Below are positions 1 through 11,834 of a DNA stretch of 64,000 bases, piece after piece (position 1 is the first letter of the stretch; every line of letters starts with the position of its first letter). Made by a program: the position numbers and the translations under genes. Source of the stretch: Branchiostoma floridae (lineage: Eukaryota; Chordata; Leptocardii; Amphioxiformes; Branchiostomatidae); assembly GCF_000003815.2 (NCBI RefSeq), contig NC_049996.1, positions 16,045,308 through 16,109,307 of the forward strand, in the 5' to 3' direction. The notes beneath the pieces were generated by a model, which worked only from the letters and a program-made list of their open reading frames with translations, had not been told where the DNA came from and ran no database searches.

Positions 1-69
1 NNNNNNNNNNNNNNNNNNNNNNNNNNNNNNNNNNNNNNNNNNNNNNNNNNNNNNNNNNNNNNNNNNNNN
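1..69. other. Assembly gap (N)
   Basis: Run of N at the left edge of the window. Confidence 0.99.
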
Positions 70-254
70 NNNNNNNNNNAATCTTTATTGAACATCTTTA
101 TTTCAACATCATAATCTTTATTCAGGTCTTTATTCAACATCTTTATTCATGTTTTCATTAATTCATTTCAGGAGATGATGGTTGCTCCCTAGGTGGTCAG
201 TTGTCACATCTTCAGGAATGGCTCGGCAGTCCAAGTGTGGAATAGCATCTCTTC

Positions 255-490
255 CACGCGTGCTCCGAATCTTACTTCAATATCTTCATTCCGGGATAGA
301 TACTAGTTTGTCTTCTCTCTTACAAGACATGAAAGATATCTTCAAAATGACAACTTGGATAAAGTATTTACTTCCTTCACGCGTGCTCCGAATCCTACTT
401 CAATATCTTCATTCCGGGATAGATACCAGTTTGTCTTTTCTCTTACAAGACATGAAAAATATCTTCAAAATGACAACTTGGATAAAATAG
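255..490. repeat. 123 bp tandem duplication, two copies
   Basis: The stretch beginning CACGCGTGCTCCGAAT at 255 is repeated at 378 with few differences. The period is 123 bp, divisible by three, so a plus-strand frame stays open through both copies. I do not recognise the peptide. No splice or start context makes it convincing as coding, so it is called a repeat. Confidence 0.85.
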
Positions 491-1476
491 TTACTTGCAA
501 GATGGACGAATGATTATGAGATACTGATTTTAAAATCCGTCTTCTTCCTTGAAAGATGAGTACAAAAAAGTCCTAACATACAGTTGTATCTAATTTCAAT
601 TACGAACGAACTTAAGATGAAGCATTTTTCAATCTTCTCCTTACAAGATGGTTGGGTAACATTCAGAACACTGGTACATAGTTTTGCTTCTTCACTTCTT
701 TCCAGATATATTCCATACAGTTTTGTCGTAATGATTGTACAAGGCTCAAATGTACAGTAACATGATATTGCTTCTTATGAACTCCTCTTCCTGGTATTCT
801 CCTTGTAAACTATACCATGAACATCTTAACAATTCTATCCCTGAGCCCCATTTATTTTATGCAAAGATCTTCTGAAAGATCTTTGTCACAAGGCATACTC
901 TTTCCAAAATGTTCCCTACATTTAACTCATTTAGAGAGCCAAACCAAAGTAGGGTTTGACTCAAGTTCCCCATATGCCCCCCACCCTTACTCATTCTATA
1001 TCATCAGCAAAAATAAAGGATATCTACATACAAGTCCTATTTGTCTTCTTCCTGTGGTCAAGATACTTCCTTCCTTCCTTCCTTCCTTCCTTGCTTCAAG
1101 CAGCCTGGAAACAGTAAAACTGATGGGAAGATGTTCTGAAGAAAGGAGAAAGGGGAAGAGAGAGAGAGAGCTATAAAGTCCTTGGTTTCAGAAAGCCTGC
1201 AGTTACAAAACTGGTGAATCAGGTGTAACCATCTGAAAGCAACTAGGCTGCCTAATTGTACACACCTGCAAATACTTTGACATAGTCAAATCAAACACAG
1301 GTACAGGTGTATTGCCCTAATTAAATAAACACATTTTTAATCAGTGAATGGTTTTGTAAATGAGAATTCTCAGCACTTGTTCTAGAGATCATATGAAGAC
1401 AGAAGAAAGTACTTTAAGAAAGCACATCATTTGTTTTCAAAAGAGCTTTTAAAAGTGGGTGAAGACACAAGCTTAC
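491..1476. other. No gene seen; short CTTC microsatellite
   Basis: AT-rich sequence without a convincing exon. A (CTTC)n run lies at about 1068-1093. Short open frames here have no recognisable content. Confidence 0.5.
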
Positions 1477-1561
1477 CTGGTTTACATTTATAAATGCCTG
1501 CTGGTCTTCTGTCAGTCATGTTCTGCAGTTTGTTTCTGCTGAGCCAGGCGGCGCTGCTGAG
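1477..1561 (-). CDS. Orphan candidate internal exon, 85 bp
   Basis: Read on the minus strand this is bounded by a good acceptor (CTCACTTCTCACTTCCAG) and a good donor (AACCAG|GTAAGC). One frame is open throughout (28 codons plus one base). The peptide includes MTDRRPAGIYKCKP, which I cannot assign to a family. No partner exon is recognised to the left before the window edge. It may be one internal exon of a gene lying mostly outside the window, or a chance pairing of splice signals. Confidence 0.28.
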
Positions 1562-1639
1562 CTGGAAGTGAGAAGTGAGCAACAGGTGTCAGAATACTTA
1601 GTGCCAATTTTTATGTTAAACTACAAGGTGTCCGGATAT

Positions 1640-3100
1640 TTTCTTGACAGTTTTGATGAACATATAAGGAATAACACTGTTTTCTGTGCAAATTCTGACG
1701 TAACATCTACTACTACACCCCATTCCTGTACTCGGGCGGTTTTAAAAACCCGGCCGGAACATGGCCACTTGTCATGGCCGGCCAAAGCACAAGGTGAACC
1801 CGATGAACTAATTATCCGTAAATTTCAAGAACGATGCAGGTACATCGCACTACTAGTTTACAGAATATCTTTCGCGACAATTCCGAGGAAAATGTGCGAA
1901 GGAACATTGTTCTAGTGCAAATTCTGACGTAACATCTACTTCGTGGGTCATGTATCGATGTCAAACCCGGGCGGGCCCGTGCCACCTGTTATGGCCGGCC
2001 GCGACAGAAGTTGAACCCGGTAAACCGGATTTCCCCCCAAAATTAAAAGAAAGACATAGTCAAAAGCTGTACTATTATTTACAGGGATATTTTGGTAACA
2101 ATTTTGAGGTAAACTTGTGCGAAAACTTGACTTTTTGACTAACAACTATCTCCAGCAGTCCCTATACATAGGATGATTGACAGCTCCGTCGGACGGTGAG
2201 CTCGAGCCACTGTCGTCCCGTGGTACAAATTGACAATCCCGAAGAGCAAAAACGACAAAAATTACGAGAAAAATGACGTGATATCCACAGGAATGTTACA
2301 ACAATCATAAAGAAATGCTTTTGATATGCTGCTGTGAATTTCAGCTAGACACGGAATCCGTACCGGGCACTACGCACTTACGCACGGGGCTATGCCCCGC
2401 TGTCCCCGGGCCCAACTACGAAAGGGCCGCTATGCAGTTTTTCTCAACTTTTCACGGATAAAATAGGTAAACAATTACACTAGTACATGCCTGAACATTT
2501 TTTCTAAACATTCTGAGGTAAACTTGAGAACTTCCTATGAATTTTCGGACTGAGACCGACTGCGTCAGATACGGGCATTGCCTAACATTACACACGGGGC
2601 CATGTTCAATGCTATCCCGGGGCCAAGCTACGAAGGGTCGCTACGCAATTTCTCTCAATTTTACACTGATAAAAGAAGGTAAAAGTCAAACTACTACATG
2701 CCTGGTGATTTTGTCTGAAAATTCTGAGGTAAACTTGAGGAAAAATAAACAATTTATGTGAATTTTCGGACTGAGACCGACTGCGTCATGTTAACGTTAC
2801 GGACATTGCATGACATTACAACCGGGACCATGCTCAATGCTGTCCCGGGGCCAAACTACGGAGGGGCGTTGAACAATTTTTCTGAAAGTTTCACTGGTGA
2901 AAAAGGCTAAAAGCGACACCATTACACTTTGGAACATTTTGTCTGAAAATTCTGAGGCAAACTTGAGGAAAACTATGCAGTTTACAGGAGATACACTGAC
3001 AGAAAAATGTAGTACGTGTTTTGTATATGTTGACTTACGCAATCCCAGCCTATACCTTATCGTACTTCACATATCTAGACATTTTGAGAGAAAATGCGTA
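1640..3100. repeat. Degenerate tandem repeat, period about 220 bp, about six units
   Basis: Blocks recur at regular spacing. GGACTGAGACCGACTGCGTC occurs near 2545 and 2767. TTCTGAGGTAAACTTGAG or a close variant occurs near 2513, 2730 and 2948. A GC-rich core ending in GGCCAAGCTACGAAGGG or degraded forms recurs near 1745, 1965, 2200, 2400, 2625 and 2845. Left units are more diverged than right ones. No coding frame is conserved between units, so satellite-like DNA is the best description. Confidence 0.75.
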
Positions 3101-4870
3101 TGAAATATCTTGAAAATCAATCAGGACAAATAGGAACATGTTCTACAGAGACTATACAAGGTAAAAGTTGGATAAAACTTGGTATTTTCCCGTAAAAACA
3201 TGGAAAATTCTTACCTCAGTTCTAACGGGACTCCACATGTTCGCGCTCCTCTCAATGTGTAGTGGCGCCAAAAGTTTGTATGAAAAATTCTTACATCCGA
3301 ACTTGAACGTGATTGGTGGTGATAGTGAGGGACGTACCATTTTGTTGTCCGGGTGGAATACAACACAGAAATAATGTCTGTTTTCTTGTTTTGGGGTGTC
3401 TTCTTCGAAAATTGATATGCATTACAAAAGAAATGTATCTGTAAAGTCAATCTGATTGTACAGTTGAGACGAACTCAAAAGTCCATCGATCCAAAGGGGA
3501 AAAGGCGATTCAAAAATACCTCTCTCGGTCGATCTCATTGCCGCCCTGACAGAAACGGGACACTCCATTTTTAGACAACAGGTCACCGGTCGCCACCACC
3601 GTCTTGTAGGGGATACTTCGGTGTAAACTTGGGGGAAGGACGGTTAGACGCGTACGTTTTTTCACATTTGTTTGTTATTGTTAGTTTTAAATGCTGAAAC
3701 AAGGTTGTTGTAGCGACGGAAAGGCCAGGAAATAGAAGTGCAAATCTTACAAGCGAAAATGGGAAAGAATACTAGTATCTAGAATCAAATAAAGATTTTT
3801 TATGGCATGTATTTGATTGGCTGTGTAACTTTTGAAGTCGATATATTTATCAGTGACTGTTTATTGTCCATAAAACCATAACCATTCTAGAGTAAGCCTT
3901 TAGACAAGAGTAGTAGCTATACTAATACTAGTAGTATACAGTTTACCATAGTCGCTTAGTATACAATTTACCTTAGTCGCTTAGTATACAGTTAACCATT
4001 ATTTGTCTGTCATATCCGTTAGTGTTCGTCACTTGCAATGAGCCCCCGGGCAAGAATGTTATTATTATTACGTTTTACGATTCCAAAGCATCGGAACAAG
4101 AGTCCATGAAAGCGTGACGTATTGTTTATTCACATGTACACATAAACAGCAAGCTAGACTGTCCGTGGGGAGGTGACATGTAGACGGAACAGCCGCTTCG
4201 GGATGTGACATGTTGTCATCCCATCACCTCTTCTTGAACAGTTTTCTTTACGTCTCGAAAGAAATCGGCTCTTACAGTTCCGAGGCATCTATACCAAATG
4301 TTGCTTCAGTATCGTGAAAAGTCTTGTGATGACTTTTACTTTCATTCTCATTCTCTGTAACGAATGGAAACCCTGTATCAAACAACACAGAGAAGTACAG
4401 GACGCTTTGACCAAACGAATGGACACTAAGACTTCCGTTTTTAACAGTTTCAAAGTAAATGTGCGTTTCCTATTCTCAGGCCTGTTTATTCACCATTTTC
4501 ACAATCTGAAACACAGACAATTAAGTCTGAACACTGCACATAAAAAGGGGATATGAAATAGAAAAACATTCCAGCTCAAAATGAAGTTGTTTGATCTTTA
4601 CGCCGTGTATATTACTTTGTGGCCGGTAATTGTGTGCGCTCCAGTTTGTGGTATTTTTCAATTGTATTTTTGAATAGCATGATTACATTCAATAGTTGGA
4701 ATAGGGAAAGCCAGAATTGAATGAAATAGCTGAATAAATAACAACACAAAAACTAACATGGATGTGAAAAAGGTTTGAAATAACAAGGCGTTGTAAGGAG
4801 TTGTATCGGGCTGCTGTATGAATAGGGAATAAAACTATGAAGAAGGATGGCGTGTCTCCGTATCTCTCTC
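3101..4870. other. Intergenic, no gene seen
   Basis: No supported exon. A short triplicated motif (CTTAGTATACA) lies at about 3930-4000. A GGGCAAGAATG motif near 4040 resembles the end of a dispersed element seen at 42035, 48490 and 51950. Confidence 0.5.
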
Positions 4871-4874
4871 TCAA

Positions 4875-5000
4875 ATGCTGTTTGTTTTCGTTTGCTCTTT
4901 TATCTCCCTCTCCCTCTCTCTCTCTCTTAAGGCTGTATGTTTACGTGTGCGCTTTTTCTGCCTCATGTACTCTCTCTCTCTCTCTCTCTTTCTGTGGCTA
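4875..5000. repeat. CT-rich simple repeat
   Basis: Long runs of (CT)n and TCTCTC on the plus strand. Confidence 0.9.
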
Positions 5001-5399
5001 TCTATCTTTCCCCATCTTTCTCCACCTTCCCCTTTATTCTCCACTTACAATGAGCAAGTTGATGAATTCCCAAAATATTAGCTTTTCCATTTAATACTAT
5101 TGCACTATCGTAAGTTAAACGGAAATGTGTTTTTCAGACTCTGTCTGCATTTTCTTTCCATCCGTCAATCCTTTGAGATCCGTTACAAATTTCCATGGAA
5201 AGGTGGACACAGAGCCGTCTAACTGCTAATGATGGTAGCAAAAAATTTCATTTGAATGTTTCAACTTTCCGCCACCCCATTTGCGACATAGCATACCGTA
5301 GGACTGACGTCTGTAGCGTTGCCATGGCTACGGACCGAGAGGTCTGATGAAAAGGAGTGCTCTTTGTTCTGAAGAACAGACCAGAAACAGGAAAGTGCA

Positions 5400-5483
5400 G
5401 AGACGACATCTGTCCTTTTTATGATCCGAGGAACGTAAAGATGCAGCCATGAGAACAAACAACCTCCGCCGCCTGATCCACCG
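5400..5483 (+). other. Candidate 5'UTR exon 1 of the LRR gene (start unknown)
   Basis: A consensus donor (CCACCG|GTAAGT) ends a GC-richer stretch at 5483. The upstream border is not determined. It is linked to the LRR gene only by order and orientation with the exon at 6815. Confidence 0.4.
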
Positions 5484-6190
5484 GTAAGTCTCTCCACCGG
5501 ACACGATGAGAACTACTTCATACTCATAGGTTCCGCTCCGGCTGTTTTTGTAGTGTTTTAAGGCGTTTTTTATCAGGCTTTCTATTTTGTACCGTTTATT
5601 ATTTTACTTCATGTCCACCGGCCGAACGCTGTCAGATATATGAACCAACGTCAAAACAGCCCGAGCCGAACCTCTGCTTGGAGAGTAGATGCGTTCAAAG
5701 TATCACTTTTAACAACGGATATGTCGATACTGTAACACAGATAGAATAGAAAATGAACCGTTTTTTTGTTGTAGAATGTAGTTTATGCAGCAACGAGAAA
5801 ACTAAACTTAAGAAACTGATAGAACATATGTGTACCTACTTCTTACGCCTAAGTGATACAGGCAAGTCATATTTCTAATGAATTTAGACAAATCTTTGAT
5901 TTGAAACATATATTTGCTTACATTTTCGCCATCACAAAGAAGCGCTCATGAAGCTTTGTATCGGTTTGAGATTACAGTAATGCTACTCGTATGTGGATCA
6001 CAATAATGTAACTTTCGAGGCTTTTTTCTTCTTTACGTTGTAGTATTATAGTATGATTAGTATTATTTGAATAAGCGGCATATCATCTGCAATGATGCAA
6101 ACATACAGGCTCCTTTTGAGCTTGATAAAGAAGCGAGAAGAAGTCGAATTCACAGGTAGACTTGGGCTGTTAAACTTAACATTGTATATA

Positions 6191-6368
6191 CAGTCAAACC
6201 TGTCTATAGCGGCCATTCAAGGGACCGGACAAATTTGGCCACTCTAGACAGGTGGCCTCTGTATAGAGGTGGTAACTTGTAGATAGAATACCCAAGGGAC
6301 CGACAAAAAGTGGCCACTATGGACAGGTGGCCCCTCTGTAGAGGTGGCCCCTAATACAGGTTTGACTG
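6191..6368. mobile_element. Tc1/mariner-type MITE, 178 bp
   Basis: Perfect inverted ends CAGTCAAACCTGT ... ACAGGTTTGACTG are flanked by TA on both sides (6189-6190, 6369-6370), as expected for Tc1/mariner insertions. The interior holds two diverged copies of a block around GGCCACT..ACAGGTGGCC. There is no transposase frame, so it is non-autonomous. A fragment of the same end (CAGTCAAACCTG) occurs near 32100. Confidence 0.85.
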
Positions 6369-6454
6369 TACATCATGTATCCGTAAACTATGCTTTTTGT
6401 GCGACCTACACTTAACCAAGTGGGTATATGTATATGTGAATGTGTAAAATAAAG

Positions 6455-6554
6455 NNNNNNNNNNNNNNNNNNNNNNNNNNNNNNNNNNNNNNNNNNNNNN
6501 NNNNNNNNNNNNNNNNNNNNNNNNNNNNNNNNNNNNNNNNNNNNNNNNNNNNNN
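6455..6554. other. Assembly gap (100 N)
   Basis: Run of exactly 100 N, a typical placeholder for a gap of unknown size. Confidence 0.99.
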
Positions 6555-6814
6555 GTTTCTTCTGTACCGTTTTTCTAATATAATATCCATCAATTTGTTA
6601 ACGTTTAACCTATCGTGAAAATGTAATTCCAAAATACTCAACTTAATGTGAAGAAATGTATCTCCATACAACCCTTTTTCTTGACACGTGAGGCTAAAAG
6701 TGCGAACTACTTTTTGTATTCATCAAGTCAATAAATGTATCTCCATACAGCGCCATTTCATGGCACGTAAAGCTGATGGTGCGAACTAATTTTTGTATCC
6801 TTGTTTATTTCCAG

Positions 6815-6908
6815 GGACTGCTGGCCATTTTCCGGGCTGTTCCAGTCGAGACGCAGCACCCCTGACGCACAAGGCCGTGGTGGACGGGAGGGGCGACCGC
6901 CTTAGCCG
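6815..6908 (+). other. Candidate 5'UTR exon 2 of the LRR gene
   Basis: A 94 bp exon between a good acceptor (TTGTTTATTTCCAG) and a good donor (AGCCG|GTAAGG). It contains no ATG, so it fits an untranslated leader exon. The next acceptor downstream, TTTTTTCTTTCAG at 8760-8772, opens the coding exon. Confidence 0.5.
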
Positions 6909-7149
6909 GTAAGGACTCTTCTCACTTAGCCTCCTTCGCAGACTTCGGGATTTGCAGCGAAACGTGATAAAATTCGTTCTTTCTCAATTAAATTCGTTAA
7001 ACGATCTCTAAAAAGTTTAGTCATTCAGCGGTCGCAACGAAGTCGCCGTCTTAAGTGGAAGGGGTGTGTAACCATAGTAACAGCCTATGTTTCCAGTCGG
7101 CCTTTTTGTCTACTCACTACTATCGCCACAAAACTCTACAGTGTAATAT

Positions 7150-7325
7150 ACATATTTTACAAGATCTTTACAACAGTCGGTCTGTCTGCATGTCTTTCGG
7201 TTGGGTTATATAGTGTACATTAATTGTCGTCGCAAATTCCTGCAGTTTAATGGGTGTATGTATACCAGATAACAGTATATATTTTACAAGATATTTACAA
7301 CAGTCGGTCTGTCTGTCTGTCTGTT
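7150..7325. repeat. Local tandem duplication, spacing about 120-130 bp
   Basis: TTTACAACAGTCGGTCTGTC occurs near 7167 and again near 7289 with similar flanks. It lies in the 5'UTR intron of the LRR gene. Confidence 0.75.
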
Positions 7326-8886
7326 TTATCACCTTGTTATGGTACGGTCACATTTCCAATCCGGGCCGATCGGGCAGCTTTCCGGAACGAAAATCACGAT
7401 GTAAAAGACAACAGAACACAGAACGTAAAGAAAAATAATCATCTACATACTTTATGCATATTCCTGGATAAACACTTTCATTTTTGCTTCCGTAAACATT
7501 CTGGTTGGTCCTTTAGAATTACATGTCGTTTAAATCATTTGTATTCAAGTAAAAGTAACGATCCAATTTGTCTTTGTGTAGATTTTCTAGTTCCATGTTG
7601 ATCCCGTATTGCCCTGGTGTATTTGATTGTAGACTTTATTTCACGGGTGATGCATATGCAAGTAGATTTTTGAATAACATGAATTTTAATTCGCCGTTCA
7701 AAAGCCTGGTCGTAGTGTTATAATGCTTGTGTGTATCAAAGGCTATGTGGATTCATTTCTTTTGATGACATCCATGCGCCCAGCAATTTTCGTCCGTTAC
7801 CCCAAATTTGTAAATCTTACAAAGCAGTTGCAAAATGAGCAAATATGTGCCGATAATAGAGAAAAATATATAGGAAAACGGATGCTAATGTCGTAGAATG
7901 CCAGTCTCAAACAAGATGTGAAAGAACAAAGCTGAAGAATCTATCGTTCGGTATACCATACTATGTGTGTTTAGTAATTTGTTCAACCACTTGGATTTCA
8001 TACTGAAGTTAACTTTTTATCATTCGCATGCTTGCGCGCGCTGGCGCCAATTTTGGGGTTCCTAGAGGCCGTCCATACCTTACGCTAAAGAACTTTATTG
8101 AATCATAGACTGGACTATGTGATAGGGACCTAACTGTAATGATGAGTGATAGATCACACTGGAAGCGGAGCTGTGTTAATTATACAACTCGATAAGAGTA
8201 TGACTGTGTATGTGTATGTATGTAGAGGCTGCCATCTATATCAAATCCATATGGCCTAAGTTCTTATCACGAAACTAGAAATTTTCCCAATATATGTATA
8301 TTTTTATTAGTCTCTACCAGACTCCGGCCTGGCCGAATAGTAATAGGGGACTCCGTTCAAGTTAGGAATAAAAGCCTAGTGGGAGTTACATGTAATTGGC
8401 CTAGGATTGAATGGACCGGCCGACGGATAGCTGGATAGACCGCAAAAGACTAAAATCCCATGGCAACAAATTCTTCTCTTTGCCATCCAGCTGACACCTC
8501 TGGTTTGGTAAGGGGTTGTAAAACGAAGGTCAAGTTCGATGACAGGCATTATATTGCATTTTTTCATAGTACTGCAGCAGAAATTCCCGTTTTGATGCCC
8601 CGTGTTCTGGACATGCTATGGGTATGATTTGTCTGGAATTGCAGGGACCGACTTGGAAAATAGAATAACACAAGAAGGGGTTGACGGATCGTCGTGATTT
8701 TTGTTATATTTTGTCAATACAGTCGCATGGTGAAAATAATCATATTATAAAAAATACACTTTTTTCTTTCAGGTGAGCCAGCCGGCTGGTTGTTCGCCCT
8801 CCCGACTCGGGGATAACAACCCTGCAGCAGACAGCGGCACAGACCGTTTAGAAGTAACTTAGCTGTTATATAGTTTCATATCTAGC

Positions 8887-11834
8887 ATGTTTAATGTAGT
8901 ACAGCAGGTGGTAGTTGTTTTCACCATCCTTGTGAGTTGTGCAAGTTTACAGCCGGCATGTTTTCCTGGGTGCAAGAACACAAACTCATGGTCATCATGT
9001 ATTCCCAATAGTAAACCAAATCACCGGCCCAACCGTCAGGATGACGCCTGTATACTATGCCCCACGCAGCTACAGCAACAGCCAGGGCTAAACTTCTCCC
9101 AGCCAACCTCACCATGCCTTCCTAACAAGGGCCATGTAGCCGTTCGGGGGTTCTCGTTTGGGATACTGTCAGTTCAGAAACTACGACCACCACAGCAATC
9201 GGAAACATACGACCTCGCTCTCATTCAATGTGGAATCACAGATTTGGAACAGGGGATTCTGGCAGAGTTTCCTAAATTGGCATCCTTGCAGCTCGACTTC
9301 AACAACTTAACTCACGTCAAGGGAGCCTGGTTTGACGGTTTAAAGTTTCCCGCGTTATTCTGGGCTCTGTCATTGTCACACAACCGCATAAGTGATTTGG
9401 AATCGAACTGCTTCCAAAACCTCTCTTACCTGCTCATATTGAAACTTGACAATAATGTTTTGCAAGTTATCCAGCCATCTTGGTTTCACAATCTGATAAG
9501 GTTAGGCAGCCTTTCCTTGAGATCTAATTCTATTGAAACCATCCCCCCACAGGCATTCAAGTCACTGCCATTGCTGTCAGTCCTAGACTTGAGTAGGAAT
9601 ATGTTGACGTGTTTGTCAAGGGAAACTGTAGAGGGGCTACACAAACTAGGAAGACTGTCACTGGGTGGGAATAGGTTGCTTGCTCTCGATGATTCTTTTA
9701 GCTTGGTAATGACCTGGAAACTGAACTACCGTTATCCTCCGTTTGGCGGCCAGCGCGTTGCAGTCAGGGTTAACGAAGCGCTTTTCTGTATCACTGAGCT
9801 TAACCAACTGAGGCAGTTCTATCATGTCCAGATGCAACATGACATCCGCACACAGACAGCTCGGCCAAGCGTGGAACCACTCAGTCAATGTACTTATCTT
9901 AATTCTATACTAGAACTAGAAGCAGCAAGCCAACACAGCCTGCCACTGGTTATCGTATCATTTAACACGACATCATGCCCAGACAAACATGCTAAAAACA
10001 TCGCCAACTTGTGCAAACGGGCCTGGGAAGATGTGTCCACTGTAAAGGTAGCGTTGCGGGGAGACATTACTCTGCAGATTGTTCCCATGGGTGTAGACAG
10101 GTCCTGCAATCCCCAAATCGTTGCTATAGTTCTATCTAATGCCATATCTAACGAAAACAACACTAAGCTGTATGCTGATAGACACAGTAATAATGTCAGT
10201 GCGTTTGGTCATGAAGAAATGAAGAATGTAACATGCTTGGTCAACACTTGGGAGGAGACATACCAACATGTCTTCACGACACCATTGTCCAGCACTCCTG
10301 ATGACACCGTGTGCGCAGAAAACACCCAAGCCACAAGGACCGTGTCCAGCACCCCTGATGGTACGAGAGAGGGGATGCCTCTGACCACAAGAGGGCCTGA
10401 GATCGAAACAACAAAGTCAACCCTGGACAAGACAGATGCCAGTACAGAAGGAACTGTGAAGGAGAAATCCCCACGTCGAGCGATCATCACAATGGTAACG
10501 ATAGTAGTGGTAGTACTGGTAGCACTGTTTGTGACGTATGTTATCAGAAGACAGCGCTGTTCACGAGGCCACCTAGCAGGAGCCCACGGCACTGCACCTG
10601 ATAGGACTGCACAGCAGTCTTCATCTTCAGGTGATGATCCCCAATACAGCGAAATCCCCGACGAGTACTTCGACCGGCAAAACACTACAGCTTCGACGAC
10701 GCGACAGACTGCTAATGACTATAATCTAATCAGATTCCTGACGAGTACTTCAACTACTACAACACAAGACCAGGGACAGAAAATCCTTACTGGGAAATTC
10801 CAGATGAGTACTACAACCGCTACAACACATACCCTCCGAGACGTCGGGTGCCTCAAGCTGAGGTGGCCCTTCCTTCATCAACCAGGCTGGGCGGCCAACA
10901 TCCATCCTACGATACAGCCCCTCAAGTCTGGAGAGACCCACAGAATTACCAGATACCTGCACGTGGCCGTCAGACTAACATCAGATCTCACGACAACAGT
11001 GACCAACGATACATGGGTTTGACTGGTAACCGCAGATTATCTTACCCTCAAGACAACGTGGACTACTCTGTAAGATTTAACACCGCTGCAGCTGAGGTGG
11101 CCCTTCCTTCATCAACCAGGCTGGGCGGCCAACATCCATCCTACGATACAGCCCCTCAAGTCTGGAGAGACCCACAGAATTACCAGATACCTGCACGTGG
11201 CCGTCAAACTAACATCAGATCATGCGACTTGTCCCACTCAGACAACAGTGGCCACCGATACATGGGTTTGAGTGGTAACCATAGATTATCTTACCCTCTG
11301 ACACTCCGAGTGCCTCAAGACGACAGGGACTACTCTGTAAGATTTAACATCGCTGCAGCTGAGGTGGCCCTTCCTTCATCAACCAGGCAGGGTGGCCAAC
11401 ATCCATCCTACGATACAGCCCCTCAAGTCTGGAGAGACCCACAGAATTACCAGATACCTGCACGGGGTCGTAACACGAACATCAGATCATGCGACTTGTC
11501 CCACTCAGACAACAGTGGTCACCGATACATGGGTTTGACTGGTAAGCATGGATACAGCAGGAGACCCCTATCATACCCTTCGACACTTCGAGTGCCTCAT
11601 GACGACAGGGACTACTCAGTAACATTTAACACCGCTACAGCTGAGGTGGTCCTTCCTTCATCAACCAGGCTGGGCGGCCAACATCCATCGTACGATACAG
11701 CCCCTCAAGTCTGGAGAGACCCACAGAATTACCAGATACCTGCACGTGGCCGTCAGACTAACATCAGACCACATCGAGCGCCTGTAGCAGGCAGTAGTAG
11801 TGTGCCCGGATACATGAATTTGACTGGCAACTAA
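8887..11834 (+). CDS. LRR transmembrane receptor-like protein with repeated tyrosine-rich tail
   Basis: The first ATG after the acceptor at 8772 opens a frame with a signal peptide (residues 1 to about 21, hydrophobic core VVVVFTILVSC). It is followed by a Cys-containing segment (CFPGC at 25-29), about six LRRs (roughly residues 95-270, e.g. LSLSHNRISDLESNCFQNL), a Thr/Ser-rich stalk with N-glycosylation sites, and one membrane span near residues 531-553 (TIVVVVLVALFVTYV). The cytoplasmic tail has YSEIPDEYF, then four repeat units with YDTAP, NYQIP and YMGL, ending in YMNL. The tail repeats lie in a different frame from the ectodomain. Either one base is missing near 10725-10735 (about 982 residues after correction), or a 173 bp GT-AG intron (10631-10803) restores the frame (about 924 residues). 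A role as a cell-surface receptor signalling through phosphotyrosine is inferred from architecture. I know of no specific ortholog. Confidence 0.8.
10857..11834 (+). repeat. Coding tandem repeat of the LRR receptor tail, four units
   Basis: GCTGAGGTGG starts units at 10857, 11091, 11358 and 11640 (spacings 234, 267 and 282 bp, all multiples of three). Each unit encodes AEVALPSSTR, SYDTAPQVWRDPQNYQIPAR and a YMGLTGN-type end. The block from CCTTCCTTCATCAACC to CAGATACCTG is nearly identical in all four units, which suggests recent duplication or gene conversion. Confidence 0.95.

Noticed and set aside
7860..8080. Possible relationship to 45060-45300
   Set aside because: Only scattered blocks (ACCATACT.TGTGTG, GTTCAACC) agree by eye. 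Too weak to list as a repeat without an alignment.
10848..11834. A separate plus-strand 328-codon gene
   Set aside because: It is the cytoplasmic tail of the LRR receptor in another frame. The IPDEY motifs occur on both sides of the frame break and the first unit overlaps the end of the upstream ORF.
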